A model generated the notes under the pieces. That model saw nothing but the letters and a program-made list of their open reading frames with translations, searched no databases and had not been told where the DNA came from. From NCBI RefSeq assembly GCF_958979055.1, contig NC_084886.1, positions 45,029,154 through 45,093,153 on the forward strand: 64,000 bases of DNA, written 5' to 3'. The DNA comes from Alnus glutinosa. Lineage: Eukaryota > Streptophyta > Magnoliopsida > Fagales > Betulaceae. Below, one piece after another: positions 1 to 10,881 of this stretch. The stretch's first letter is position 1, and each line of letters starts with the position of its first letter. The translations under genes were made by a program, and so were the position numbers.

Positions 1-12
1 TTACTTGATCTC

Positions 13-112
13 TTTTACCGAAACTTCGACAGGCTTCAGTTGTTGTTGATGAATGGTTGTGGTTTTACCGAAACTTCGATAGGCTTCAGTTATTGTTGAT
101 GAATGGTTGTGG
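13..112. repeat. Two tandem copies of a 50 bp unit
   Basis: Two adjacent 50 bp copies (13-62 and 63-112) share the block ttttaccgaaacttcga and end in gaatggttgtgg, differing at only a few positions. The unit may continue beyond the left edge. No coding potential is evident. Confidence 0.8.
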
Positions 113-3100
113 TTTACAGCAAAGACTTTAAGAGATGTGCAATTGAGAGCATAAAAACCTAAATTTTCTCTCTTAGAACATGAAGGAAAATACTCTTTTC
201 TTCTTTCTTTTTTTCAGCTCTGAAAATATTGCTTCCAATCCTTACAAAATTCGTGCTCCAGAATTTCTTAAATAGACTTAATTGAGAAAATAAATGTAAA
301 ATCATAAATTCGGTTGACAAAACGTGCAGATTTTCTATCCTCTATTTACGGCCCATTTTGACCCGGTAAACATTGGAATTGAAAAATGTTTATGAAATAC
401 AAAGTTTTATTATTTTGAGTCATCTTTCTAAAGCCATCGATCAATTTTGCTTCAATCGGAGCTTGAAATCAAAAGTTATGATTATTTTAGACCAAATTTA
501 TTTCTTGTCACATACACATGAATCATGGACATGTCTAAAACATAAACTGGAAAATACTTCATTCTTACATGGTTCTTAACAATAATTCAAAGTAAATAGG
601 GACAAGCGCCACTCTCAAATACAACGTGCGCACCCGCTTTTTATACACGCATGACAAAGGAAACTAAACAAACTATATTGTGTTAATTAAGGGACGACAA
701 TCAGGCCCAACATGCATGCAGCTAGGTCTTCGGATATATAAGACATTTGGACACTCCTGTGAAGACTCCTTAAAGGGTGATAAGGTTATTACTCACTCTA
801 CAGTACAACTATCTCTTCTTCTAGTTAGTCTGTAAAATAAATTTATAGGTGGAAAGGTAAGTCTTTGACTTAGTACTAAACCCAAATAAAAACATGTAAT
901 TAATCTTTAAAATATACATTAAAAATAGTAATGTAAATTTCCATAAAACAGAAATAACTTTGTTAGGGAAACACTCTTTATACAAGAAATATCTTTATTT
1001 TGCAAAGAACAATATTGCAGGAAATAGCTGTAAGAATTAAACTTTAACTTGGCATGAAAAATATTGCACGAAATAACTATAAGAAACCAAACTTTAGCTT
1101 ACATAAGAAAATAAATAATAACTGTACGTACAATGAAACTCGCTTTTCACTTTACCTTTTACCTTTTAATTTTTCCCTTGGCCTTTGTCATACGAGTAAC
1201 CCCCGTACAATTTAAGGTTGGTGCGTTCTGAGGGACATCTACAATAACCCACCTGTACGTGGCCAGAGGATGAGCTGAATTATACAGCAAAACACACCCC
1301 CAATTAGGTTTGGGCAAAAAAATCGACTACTGAGTATCGTCCGATACCTTTCGACACTGTCTAACCGACAGCTGGTAGGCGGTAAGCTTTTTGAATTTTC
1401 GACCATGTCAGATTGAGTAGACGGTATAATGTTTAAAAAGTCAGCATTCCAACCGACATTACCGCTAATTAAAAAGTCAGATATCTGATAAAATATTACC
1501 TTGAGACCAAAAAATAAATATCAATACCTAGCTCGATGAGTGAAGTATAAGCAATAAGGAAGATAATAGATGCTTTGAATCAATGCAATAAATGGGATGC
1601 AAAAAACATGTACACTCACTCATGCGAAAATAAACGGCATACGAGTGAACTGTTGGCCTCAATTTCTTTTATATTCTGAACAAAACATGTACACTCTCTC
1701 AGCTTGGATTACCATCGAGACGAATATCCACCAAGAAGAAGAACCACCAAGCACCGTCCATCGAGCTAAACCACTAGATTCCGAGTAGCTCTCCTTCAAA
1801 ACAAACGCTTCTCCCACTCAGACATTACCGACCATCACCGTTACCGACATGTCGGTAACAAAAAAGAACTTTGGCATAAGAAGTTGATGAAAATTCCAAT
1901 TTTACCAACCGTGGCGATGCAAAGTACAAAAATGCCTATACCGTTATCAAGTTATCTGATTCCCAACCCTACCACCGATCAACCATGGATGGTTGACTTT
2001 AGACCATTAACCTATGATCAGTGGCACTCTCAAAATGGGGTTTCTTGTGACTATAAACACCACAGTACTGTTAGTGTGGTTGCCCCTGGCTGACTGACTC
2101 TACCAAGTATATACCAGTGATAACTGTAAACTATGTGCCTTAAAGTCCAGCTATAGAATACTTTAAAAATATTTTACTTTATATTTCAAGAAATCTTTTA
2201 TATAAACTTGCATGCATGTACATAAATAACTTTATTTGTAAAACTTCAGAGAATACTCTTCTTTAATTAAATTAAATTGAAAACACACACACACACATTT
2301 GCTCTTTACATCTTATATATACTTTACTATTTATAAAATAAGCTTTTTAAAACTTAAGATAAAGCTTTGCAAAAGAGAATAAATTTCCTCAAAATTAAAC
2401 AAATGTAAATAAAATTGCAGAACTATCTTTTCTTATAAAGAGCTAGGTGAATAAAATAAAAAAGTTGAACTTTCAAAATAATGCAATTATAAGATCACCC
2501 TTTGAAAAATAGTGCACTTATATACAAATTAAGAATGATAATTAACGAAAATTAATTTCACATAATTTCGGAGAGCACACACATATTTACCATGTATTCG
2601 GTGTCACAGTAAAAAGATATGTCAACTGGCTTAGATCGGCTTACTCACATGAGTGATCGCCTTTGGCACTTAGGTATCGAGCAAAGATGGGACAGTGCGT
2701 CCCCTTGATGCTTATCTAGCAGATAGAGTTGGTTGACATAAATATATGTTATCCTAGCTAGGGCTAAAATGAGGTCTTTATTTTTGTTAAGACATACAAT
2801 GCATAAATAGCCCACAATTCATGTAGCCTCTAACATGATTGAAAACAGAGAGAGATGATCGATACGGCTGGACCATGCCTACTATGTGCAAATGAGAGAT
2901 GTAGTAAATATATGGCGCCCACAGCTCAACAGAGTAATCTCTCTGTCTCGTTTTCTTGAGCGTGTAAGACATATTTAGACCGTGGGCATCGTCCTAGTAA
3001 CATGATCCATCATTGATCGAGAGAAGAAAAACCTGGAGGCTCAAGAGCTAAAGAACATGGAACAACTTCATAGATCTTGTTTTCGGTGCATTAGAAGTAC

Positions 3101-3215
3101 CATAAAATATATTTCGATCTCAGTGCAATATTTTCTAACATACTCTTTTCATAATAAATAACAGTGAATTAATTTCTTAACTTACTTCCTGATTTTTCTC
3201 TTGGCTTCCTCACTC
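113..3215. other. Intergenic AT-rich sequence, no gene recognised
   Basis: Only short unrelated reading frames occur here, none with a recognisable domain. Between about 1300 and 1880 the sequence repeats motifs such as ccgacat and taccgac in both orientations, which suggests a decayed DNA-transposon remnant; I could not define its ends. The stretch lies downstream of the minus-strand CRK-like gene, where kinase exons would be expected, but I see no catalytic kinase motif. Confidence 0.5.
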
Positions 3216-4429
3216 TTATAAATAGATGCAAATGGAGACGACAGGTAGTACCACAAGAGCAAGAACGGCAGCCACACGTAGAATGATCGCAATTCGAGGT
3301 TTGTGACTCTTCTCACCTGCAAATTATTCGGTTAAAAAAATCCCTCTTAAGATAAATAAAAAAATAAAAAAGGGAAAAAAATAAAAAAAAAATAAAAAAG
3401 AAAAAGAAAAGGAAAAGCGAAAAAAAAATCATGAAAATATTAATTAATAACAAATGATCATGAATTCATGATCAAAGACCATGCACCTAGCTAGGAATAG
3501 CTCACTTGGACAAAACATTGACATGCTAGCGTCACAACTTACATATAATCACATAATTTGATATGTTTAATTTCAAGCATAACGACACAACTGGTACCTT
3601 GTGGTGCTAGTGATGGTGATGGTGCTGATGCTGGTGGAGGCAATGGCGATGGTGCATCAGCTGTGCGGTGGTAGAAGTCGAAGTTCTCGAACCTAAAATT
3701 ACAGCTGGGTCTAAGAACTCTCCCACCTATTGCCCCAGCATAAGACCTCCAAAAATTTTCAAAAGCCCTCCTCAAGCAATAACTGCAATCTTGCTCAGAC
3801 AAATCAGGTGTGCACTGAACAAGTGCATTCATTGTTTGGAAGTTTGGTCCTGCAGCTACTTTTCCTGTTGCAAACTTACGGAGAGAACCACCTGTTGCAG
3901 CTCCATCTCTTAGGTTTTGCAACAAGTTCCAGAGGTCCTTGTTGAACTCAAACTTGGCATCGCCAGCTGATATGTTATAGATGCTCACAATAAAAAATTC
4001 AGGAGTCTCTTCCATGCTGCTAAATATGCTGCGGCTTGAGTAGCGCAACATGCACTCGTCATACCATACCATTGCTTCCTTCTCATTGGGACAACGCTCT
4101 AGTGTGAGATAATCTTTAGAGATATTGAGGCAATTACGGCATTCATCAGGCTTCAAATCTCCTCTACAAAGTGCAATTGCATATACTTCGTGAGGCTTTT
4201 CCCCATAAGACGAATTATAGAACCCGTAGTCAATTTCAGTGCTGTTGGAGGAGAGGGAGGAGAAGAGGTGATTCAGGTTTGCCTTGTAGCCACTGCTGTA
4301 CTTACCACCCTGCCTATCTGAACAGGAATAGCGAAGGAGCGTTGGCCCAGCAACGGCAGGAGCAATGAGAATGCATATGGCAGACAGGAAGATTAGTAGT
4401 ACTGATGATCTTGAAGAAATCACTGCCAT
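3216..4429 (-). CDS. Truncated cysteine-rich receptor-like kinase (two DUF26 domains plus TM, no kinase)
   Basis: Exon 1 is 4429-3598 and exon 2 is 3316-3216 (intron GT-AG, phase 1). The start ATG at 4429 opens a signal peptide of about 27 residues. Two DUF26/Gnk2 domains follow, each with the C-x8-C-x2-C motif: CRGDLKPDECRNC in the first and CTPDLSEQDCSYC in the second. A Pro/Ser/Ala-rich juxtamembrane stretch comes next. Exon 2 encodes a basic stretch and one membrane helix ending ICIYL, then TAA. In CRK receptors the cytosolic Arg/Lys-rich segment and a Ser/Thr kinase follow. Here that segment (RVRKPREK) sits in the +2 frame immediately after the stop, consistent with a 2 bp TA insertion. 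No kinase exon is visible in the next 3 kb. The predicted product is about 310 aa. It would resemble a plasmodesmata-located protein in layout (two DUF26 plus TM), but its sequence looks CRK-like. It may be a pseudogene or a kinase-less decoy; the exon 1 frame is fully open. Confidence 0.8.
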
Positions 4430-7400
4430 TTGTTCCAGAAAACGCTACCTATCAAGTACTAAGATTGTATTGATAGTACTAGTCCATGATTTGGAAACTC
4501 TAATATTATTGCCTTTCTGGTCACTGCAAGGGCATACCAACCTAATTTTGTCAACCATGCATGCATGCAATTAAGTAAGCCTCAAGCTAATGAGAAGCAT
4601 TAATTCATTTTGTTTCTCTCCCTGCATGTGGATTCAAGGATTTCATGAAAGAAAAAGGCCTGCTAGCTAGCTAGCTTCTTCTCAAGATCGATCTTACTGT
4701 GTCCTTATTATTTCTCAACAATTAAACACGCGCGGTGAAAATGAATTAGGATCCCCTAAAATTTTTAAAGAATTAGTAGATTTTTTAATTACAAAATTTT
4801 TGTTGTTCCTAAGCATCAAAAACGCTTGATAAAGGCACCTAAATCAATTGTTACTACTTTGAACAATGACTAAATTATGTTGTTGGGCTTTGAGATAGCC
4901 CAAAGTTTAATTAGGGAAATATTTTTTAATTCAAACGACGGTGCATTAATGTATATATATTTGTTGGTGCATCCGTGAAGGGATAGATGGCCGGTTTCAA
5001 ATTTGTGAAAATCATTGACCAAATTAAACTATGTATATAAAATTTTGATGATGATCAATAATTCTGCCGTTGGCAAAATGAATAAAGAATTTGTGGGAGC
5101 CGAACAATTGTATTTTAGTCAAAAGAGCATGAATATGGCAAATTAATAACTGTCTTAATTAATTAACCTCTCTCCTTTTATATATCTTCTTAATCACTCG
5201 AGCTAGCTAGGGAACAATTTTCATTTTGCTTTTGCTTCTTTCCGATAAGGAAAAGGCATGCACCCCAAATATACTCATCCCATCACATTTTTAAATAAAT
5301 AAATGGTAGCTATATATGTTTTTGAAGAGCAATCCCTTCGAATAATATTAGAGTGTTTTTGTTTATAGAGAAATAAATACGTCCAATAAAAGATCGCATT
5401 TGGATCCGGTCGCTATTCACTTGACTCTTTGATATCTTTTAAGATCTTGGGCTATATTTCTTTTCTCGTTCTTTCCAATTTTTAAGGGATGATCCCCTCT
5501 GTATACACTGTATATGATCGATATGCCTCCATTTGATGTTTTTAATATATTTACTTAGAGAAAAAAGTAGGCACAGTTATAGTTATGTTTTACATATTAT
5601 TTAAGTTATCTAAAACTCACGTACATTTTTAGAGTTGATGGACTACTATTTTCATGGATTAATATTTTCTTTAGGTACGCCTCATGAAGCAGTTATATTA
5701 TAGTTATATGAGTTTTTTTTTTTTTTTCAATAAAAAAATAATAATAATAATAAATAAAAAAAGGTAGCTGGCCTCAATGGGAGGGGAAATGAGAGTTTCA
5801 AATCAATAATTCAATAATTTACACATCATGAAACGTAATCTTCAGTTGATTGAGCTATTCATTAAGGTTAAGTTATATGAGTGTATATATATATATATAT
5901 AAGTCGGGTTGAGTTTATACAAATTCGACTCGTTGAATAAATGAGGTTAAATTTCTATTCAAACTTTGTTCAATTAATATATGAATTAAACTCAAGTGAA
6001 GTTTATATGAATTGAGCTCAAGCTGATAATGAACAAATCGATTCATTTACAATCCTACTTGCCTTCATATTATTATCATTCTCTTCAATTGTAAAAGCTT
6101 GGGGTCGGTGAATCTTAGCAGAAAATGTGGAGACACTTGGTACTTTATTAAGAGAAAAAATACATATGCATTTTCTACGTATCTCCGCACAATCAAATTT
6201 TAAATCCATTATTGAATTTGTGGAACCCAATGTAGGTCCCATAAATTCAATAGTGAATATGAAAATGAAATGTATTAAAAATGTGTAAAGAAGTATTTAT
6301 ATCATTTCTCTTTTCTTAAATAGTTTGGAGTTATCATTTTACATTTTGGTTTACCCATTTGTTTGACCAAGACAATTTGAAGGTTGAATATGAGGTTGAG
6401 GAATATTAAAACTAAAATATTTTAGTAGCATTTTGTAGTATAAATTAGTTGATATAATAGAGAAATGATATTTTTACATCTCTTTTTTTAAATAAACCAT
6501 TGCTCAATTCCTCAATTACAGTTTGCATGCACACCATATATGTGTAGCTAAAGGAGCGATGTAAGAATGACTATCTTGCAGGTCTGTGTACACTCCCTAG
6601 AGATGAGTCAGCTAGCTGAAAATACTGAAAGTGCCGTTTTACCTCATTCTGGATTAGGGAAACGTTTTTTCCACACGTATGCCCGAAACCAAAGCTTACT
6701 GCAATAAGATTGTCCTTGGAACCCATGGGTCTGTTTGGTTTGTTCAAGCAGCCAACTCTTCATGAAATAGGTATGTGGGTCCTACAGAACAAATGATTAA
6801 TTTAAAAATGAGATGTACAAAAGATGTATGTGTATCATGTGACGGTTGATGTCTCCTTTCAATAAGTGAGATTTGCTAATAATCAACTATAATTTGAAAT
6901 ATATATTTCTATCCAATCATTTGAAATTTATATATCTATCTACAAATTTTCATCAACAATACCATTTGAATTAAGAAGTCAAATCCAAGTTTCTAGTCAG
7001 ATGCTTCCATTTCAAGGAACCAATGCTTCCATTTGAAAGAACGACACTCGGCTGTTTGGGTTAGTGGATGACTTCAAAATGAATTAAATTGCTCAAATCC
7101 GCTCCGGATTTTAAAAAGTTAAAATTGCAAATTCCATCTACCTGTTGGAGCAGTTGGAATTTGAAGAATCCACACGGACCTTCGATGACTCTGTTTGGTA
7201 GGCAAGAAAGTTTGCAGCATCCTCCTCACCACCAGACTTGCAGACTTTAGTGTTCCTCTCTAACTGGGTCGTTGTCATACAACTTGATATTTGGACATGA
7301 TACTGAGGTTTTCAGAGCTTTGTGAGTGAAGAAGTATTTCAGCTTGTGGAAATGATGTGGGACAGAAGGTACCTTACCGTCGGGGTTGAAAGCAGGCAAG

Positions 7401-8600
7401 GGTTTACACTACGTCAATCACGTCTATCGCTTCCACTACGTCAGGAAAAGTGCTGGGGCCTATGGGAGGACTGAGGCGGTGAAAGGAGCAATTGATGGAA
7501 AAGATCTCTAGAACGTACACCTTTATTTGCTATATAAAAGAAGCTTGTAAAAAATTATTACCGACTGTCATTGAAGAACTTTTCTGTAGATCTCTGCTCT
7601 TGATTAATGCTGATATTCATATGCTCTATTCATGAGACTCCTAAAGGCTGTGAGGTTTTAGCCACCACCACGCCGGCACCATTTTCTTTTGATTGATAAC
7701 TTATATATATACGTATTCAGAGGGTTTAGAACCCATATTCCAGGGGAGGAAGTACCGGCGACCTGTGCACCAAATGCATATAAGAATGGGGCTATGTGAT
7801 ACAAGTATTTTGGGTCATAAAGCGCTCCATGAGGTAAGAAAATTGCGTAAGAAATGTTTGTGAAAAAATCATTTCCTCAATGAAAATTTATAAATAAAGT
7901 TTTGGGTAAGATTAACGAAAAGTACCTGATTTGAGCAAAAACAAGCACCAGAAGATAGTTTCCAGCATCAAATATCCTGCTTAAAGTGGCCCAGCTAGGA
8001 ACAAATTCTTGGCGTGACAAAAACGAACACTCCTACTCGAGGCACAGCAAAACCGAACAACTTTGTTGAGCTTCTTACCACCAACATGATTGATGCCTAC
8101 AGTTCGATATTGACGTGTAACACATTGAGAAAGCGGAATCCACATCGAGTATAGCCTATTAAATACTTACCATTGAGTCTGGAAGTCATATATACTTTTC
8201 TTTTCCTTTTTTTAAAGTAAAGCCAAAAAGGCAAGACATGCAACCCAAGTAAACATGATGTATGCAAGATTAAGAACAAGGAAAGAGAGCACAAAAATCT
8301 ATAAAGCTAGAGAAATCAAGAAAGGTGTTAATAGGGATCCACTCTGAGCTCATCTTTTCACAATCATCGAAACTTCGAACGTTCATTTCTCGCCAAATGT
8401 ACCACATTAGACATAAAGGGATTACATTTCAAATTACATTCAAATCCTTCCAACTAAACCTTCTTTTCCAACACGCCAAGAGCTCCACCACCTGTCTAGG
8501 TATAACCCACTATACTCCAAACATTTTTAAAACCAAAACTTACAAGCCTCTTGCCATGTCATAGAGAAGGAGGTGATCAGGAATTTCCTCACTCTTTTTG
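4430..8600. other. Intergenic region upstream of the CRK-like gene
   Basis: AT-rich sequence with poly-T and TAA-repeat tracts near 5710-5765 and a short AT microsatellite near 5885-5900. The stretch 5900-6020 has the gagctcaagc / gactcgttgaa style common to old plant transposon remnants. At 7376-7503 there is a 43-codon open stretch on the plus strand with no domain I recognise. No convincing gene is visible. Confidence 0.5.
6148..6310. mobile_element. Probable MITE (imperfect inverted termini)
   Basis: The left end reads agagaaaaaatacatatgca and the right end, read on the opposite strand, begins gagaaatgatataaatac, so the termini are imperfect inverted repeats around an AT-rich core. Related termini occur elsewhere in the window (about 6470 and 56390). 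No target-site duplication was established. Confidence 0.35.
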
Positions 8601-8603
8601 CAC

Positions 8604-9080
8604 ATATAGAATCAATTTATCACTCTGATGTGATGCTTGGGAGATAATTCATAGTGGAAATTTCGCCTAACAATGCTGTCCACGTGAAGAATGACACCCT
8701 CAGAAAAGCCTTACAACTCCAAATGCTCTTCCAAGGAAAAGAGTTGTCAACATTGGGAATGAGAACTTTGTAAAATGTTTTCACCTCAAAAGTTTGTCTT
8801 TTGGAAGGAACCCAACAACACTCATCTTCCATGTGGAAAAAAATATAGAACATTGAAATAGGAAAAAGGACTCCACCTTCCAATCATGTACCAATATGAT
8901 AAAATGCATATCCTAATGCACCTCGTCATTGTAAGCAAACAAATGGTCAGCCACAGAGCATCTCTCTTCCTTGCAATGCAAAATAAATCTGAAAAGGAGT
9001 CCTTCATGGGATGATCCCCATACCAAATGTCCTACCAAAACCTAGTCCGAGAGCCATCACCTACCTTGATAAAAACGAAA
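8604..9080 (-). pseudogene. LINE reverse-transcriptase 3' fragment (zf-RVT region)
   Basis: Read on the minus strand, 8883-8620 encodes the pattern that follows plant LINE reverse transcriptases: W-[KS]-x-W-x-K-A-F-L-R-V-S-F-F-T-W-x-A with a downstream T-M-N-Y-L. The upstream part (9080-8890) continues the homology (RVWYGDHP-like, FSDLFCIA) but is broken by frame changes and stops. It is a decayed 5'-truncated non-LTR retrotransposon; the palm domain is absent. Confidence 0.7.
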
Positions 9081-9479
9081 CTAGAAAAGGCATCCCAACC
9101 TCTCCTAATATATTTTCATAGACTCACCCCATAAGGCACTATGACAACTTTAGAGCACCATCTGCCCGCCAAACTACCATTTTTTTTATTGGTAAGTTAC
9201 ACACGCACTTGGTGGGACTTGAAAACAATTCCTACTAACAGTTAGAATTTCTTTGAATACGTCCTTGAATTCATTCGTGACGTGAGCAATCAAATTACTT
9301 CTTTTCAATTGTAATGTAAATGAAGTAAATAAAAATGTTAATAAGTTGATCAAGTTTGATAGATTCACCCTCTGAAACAAAAAGTTCCGGTCCCAAGGGG
9401 ATAATATCAACCACTTGACACCAGGGTGCCTTCTATTTCTAATAGGCCATGAACTAGATCAGAATCATTCTCAACGAGT
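9081..9479. other. Intergenic, nothing recognised
   Basis: AT-rich sequence between the LINE remnant and the LTR relic. I see no gene, RNA or repeat with definable ends. Confidence 0.4.
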
Positions 9480-10295
9480 CCATAAGAAGGGATCCCATTT
9501 TTTTCATCAGGTTCGAGTAGAGACCAAAGGTCTTGAGCAACACCATAGACTTAAAGTTTTTGGGTTTAATGGTGTTAATCTTTCCAACAAGTGGTAGCAG
9601 AGTCAATCGTGATGTGTATATGGTGGAGCAAGGATGTTTCGCAGGCACGAACGAGGGTTCCCAACTTCCTGAAGTAGGGGCAAAAGGTGCATGGTGTGGA
9701 CATCAACGAGGGTCCCAACGGTAAGGACAAACATGCATGGGACAAGCATGGAAAAGGGTCCCCAGAAGTTGAAGAAAAGGAGTATGGCACAAGCACGAAC
9801 GAGCGTCCATGTGGTAAAGGCCAAGGTGCATGGCGTGGGCACGGAGAGGGTCCCTATAATGAGGGCAAAGGTGCATGGCGCAAGAATAGACAAGTCCTTA
9901 TAGTAGAGACATAGGTACATGGCGTAAGCCCAGACAAAGGTCCCTAGTGTGGGAAAAAGTGCATGGTGCGGGTACAAACGAGGGTCCTTGGAATAAGGGC
10001 TAAAGTGTATGGCACAAATAAGCCTACATAGCACATAACTAATCTTGAAAACAACCCATAAGATTAATAAAACTTCAATTCAAGGGGGAGTGTAGCGATG
10101 TGGTGATGGATTCACATATGAGGGGGAGATTGTTGAGTATACACGTGTGTAAAAAAATGTTCACAAGTATAAGTGGTTAATATAGCATAGTTGGGTTCAA
10201 ACACATAGGCTTAAGCTTTTGAGTTGAATAATGTCTCAATATGCTATAATATGATCTCACTAGAACACTCCCCAAGGTGTTATTCTCCCCAACAA
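9480..10295 (+). mobile_element. TRIM-like non-autonomous LTR retrotransposon relic
   Basis: A primer-binding-site-like string tggtagcagagtc at about 9591-9603, close to the copia tRNA-Met PBS tggtatcagagc, follows a segment ending ccaaca. The interior (9640-10020) has about eight diverged repeats of roughly 45 bp with the core gcatgg...cgagggtccc. Purine-rich polypurine-tract-like strings aagggggag (10083) and gagggggagattg (10121) precede a TGTTGAG...CCAACA segment (10132-10292) that could be the 3' LTR. The putative LTRs are too diverged to align confidently by eye. Nothing encodes gag or pol. Confidence 0.4.
9640..10020. repeat. Diverged tandem repeats, about 45 bp unit
   Basis: The phrase gtgcatgg(t/c)g(t/c)gg(g/a)-x-cgagggtcc(c/t) recurs about eight times at 40-50 bp spacing. 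This makes several overlapping reading frames look open on both strands; none is likely to be a real gene. Confidence 0.65.
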
Positions 10296-10881
10296 GCTGT
10301 ATTCAATGCAGCTCCAAGGTACGATTTTTCTCAAAAGCTAGCAAAAGGAATGGCGAACTTTTATTTACACTAAGTGATGAAAGAACAAGATACACATAGC
10401 TACCACGGTCTAGCTCACAGAAAAATAATAATGAATACACTGACCTTGTCATGATAAATGAAGGGTATTTCAGACGTGAATTATTTTTGCAGCATTTACA
10501 GGCATCATGCTCAATAAGCCTCATCAACTGTAAGCAATGGTGCACAATATAAATCCATAGAAGAACAAAAAGGGCCTTTTTTTCTTTACTTTTTAGTAAG
10601 AAGTTAGAGAGGGCTTACCAATTTTATGACTGAACAATTGAAGAATAACAGATTTTCCTCAAGCTTTATTTAATTGCTCCAAATAGTAAGTCAAAGCTGT
10701 CCAGAACTGATACTCATTTCATTTCTCATGCAAAGGCTAATCAAATCCTCAGGTTTTCAGATGTGTGCATCAAGACTTGAGAGTCATATATCAATGTTGT
10801 CATTCTTTGTGAAAAAATTTACCATGCACTGTTATTTCATCACATCGACCATAAGCAAAGGCAATAAATGTGCACAAAAGC
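10296..10881. other. 3' flank of the PPR gene, no gene
   Basis: AT-rich sequence downstream of the PPR stop codon on the minus strand; it probably contains the PPR 3' UTR and its polyadenylation region. Nothing else is recognised. Confidence 0.4.

Noticed and set aside
2787-3060. Possible CRK kinase remnant on the minus strand (stretches resembling EPPGFFF and RGYM..MH)
   Set aside because: The likeness is limited to a few residues in different frames and order; no HRDLK, DFG or APE-like motif is present.
7376-7503. Open plus-strand stretch with YVNHVYRFHYVRKSAGAYGR
   Set aside because: It looks protein-like, but I recognise no family, it has no start codon or splice context, and stops flank it closely.
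9603-10034. Frames of 60-143 codons with repeats on both strands
   Set aside because: They follow from tandem repeats of about 45 bp inside an LTR relic; no start, domain or codon bias supports them.
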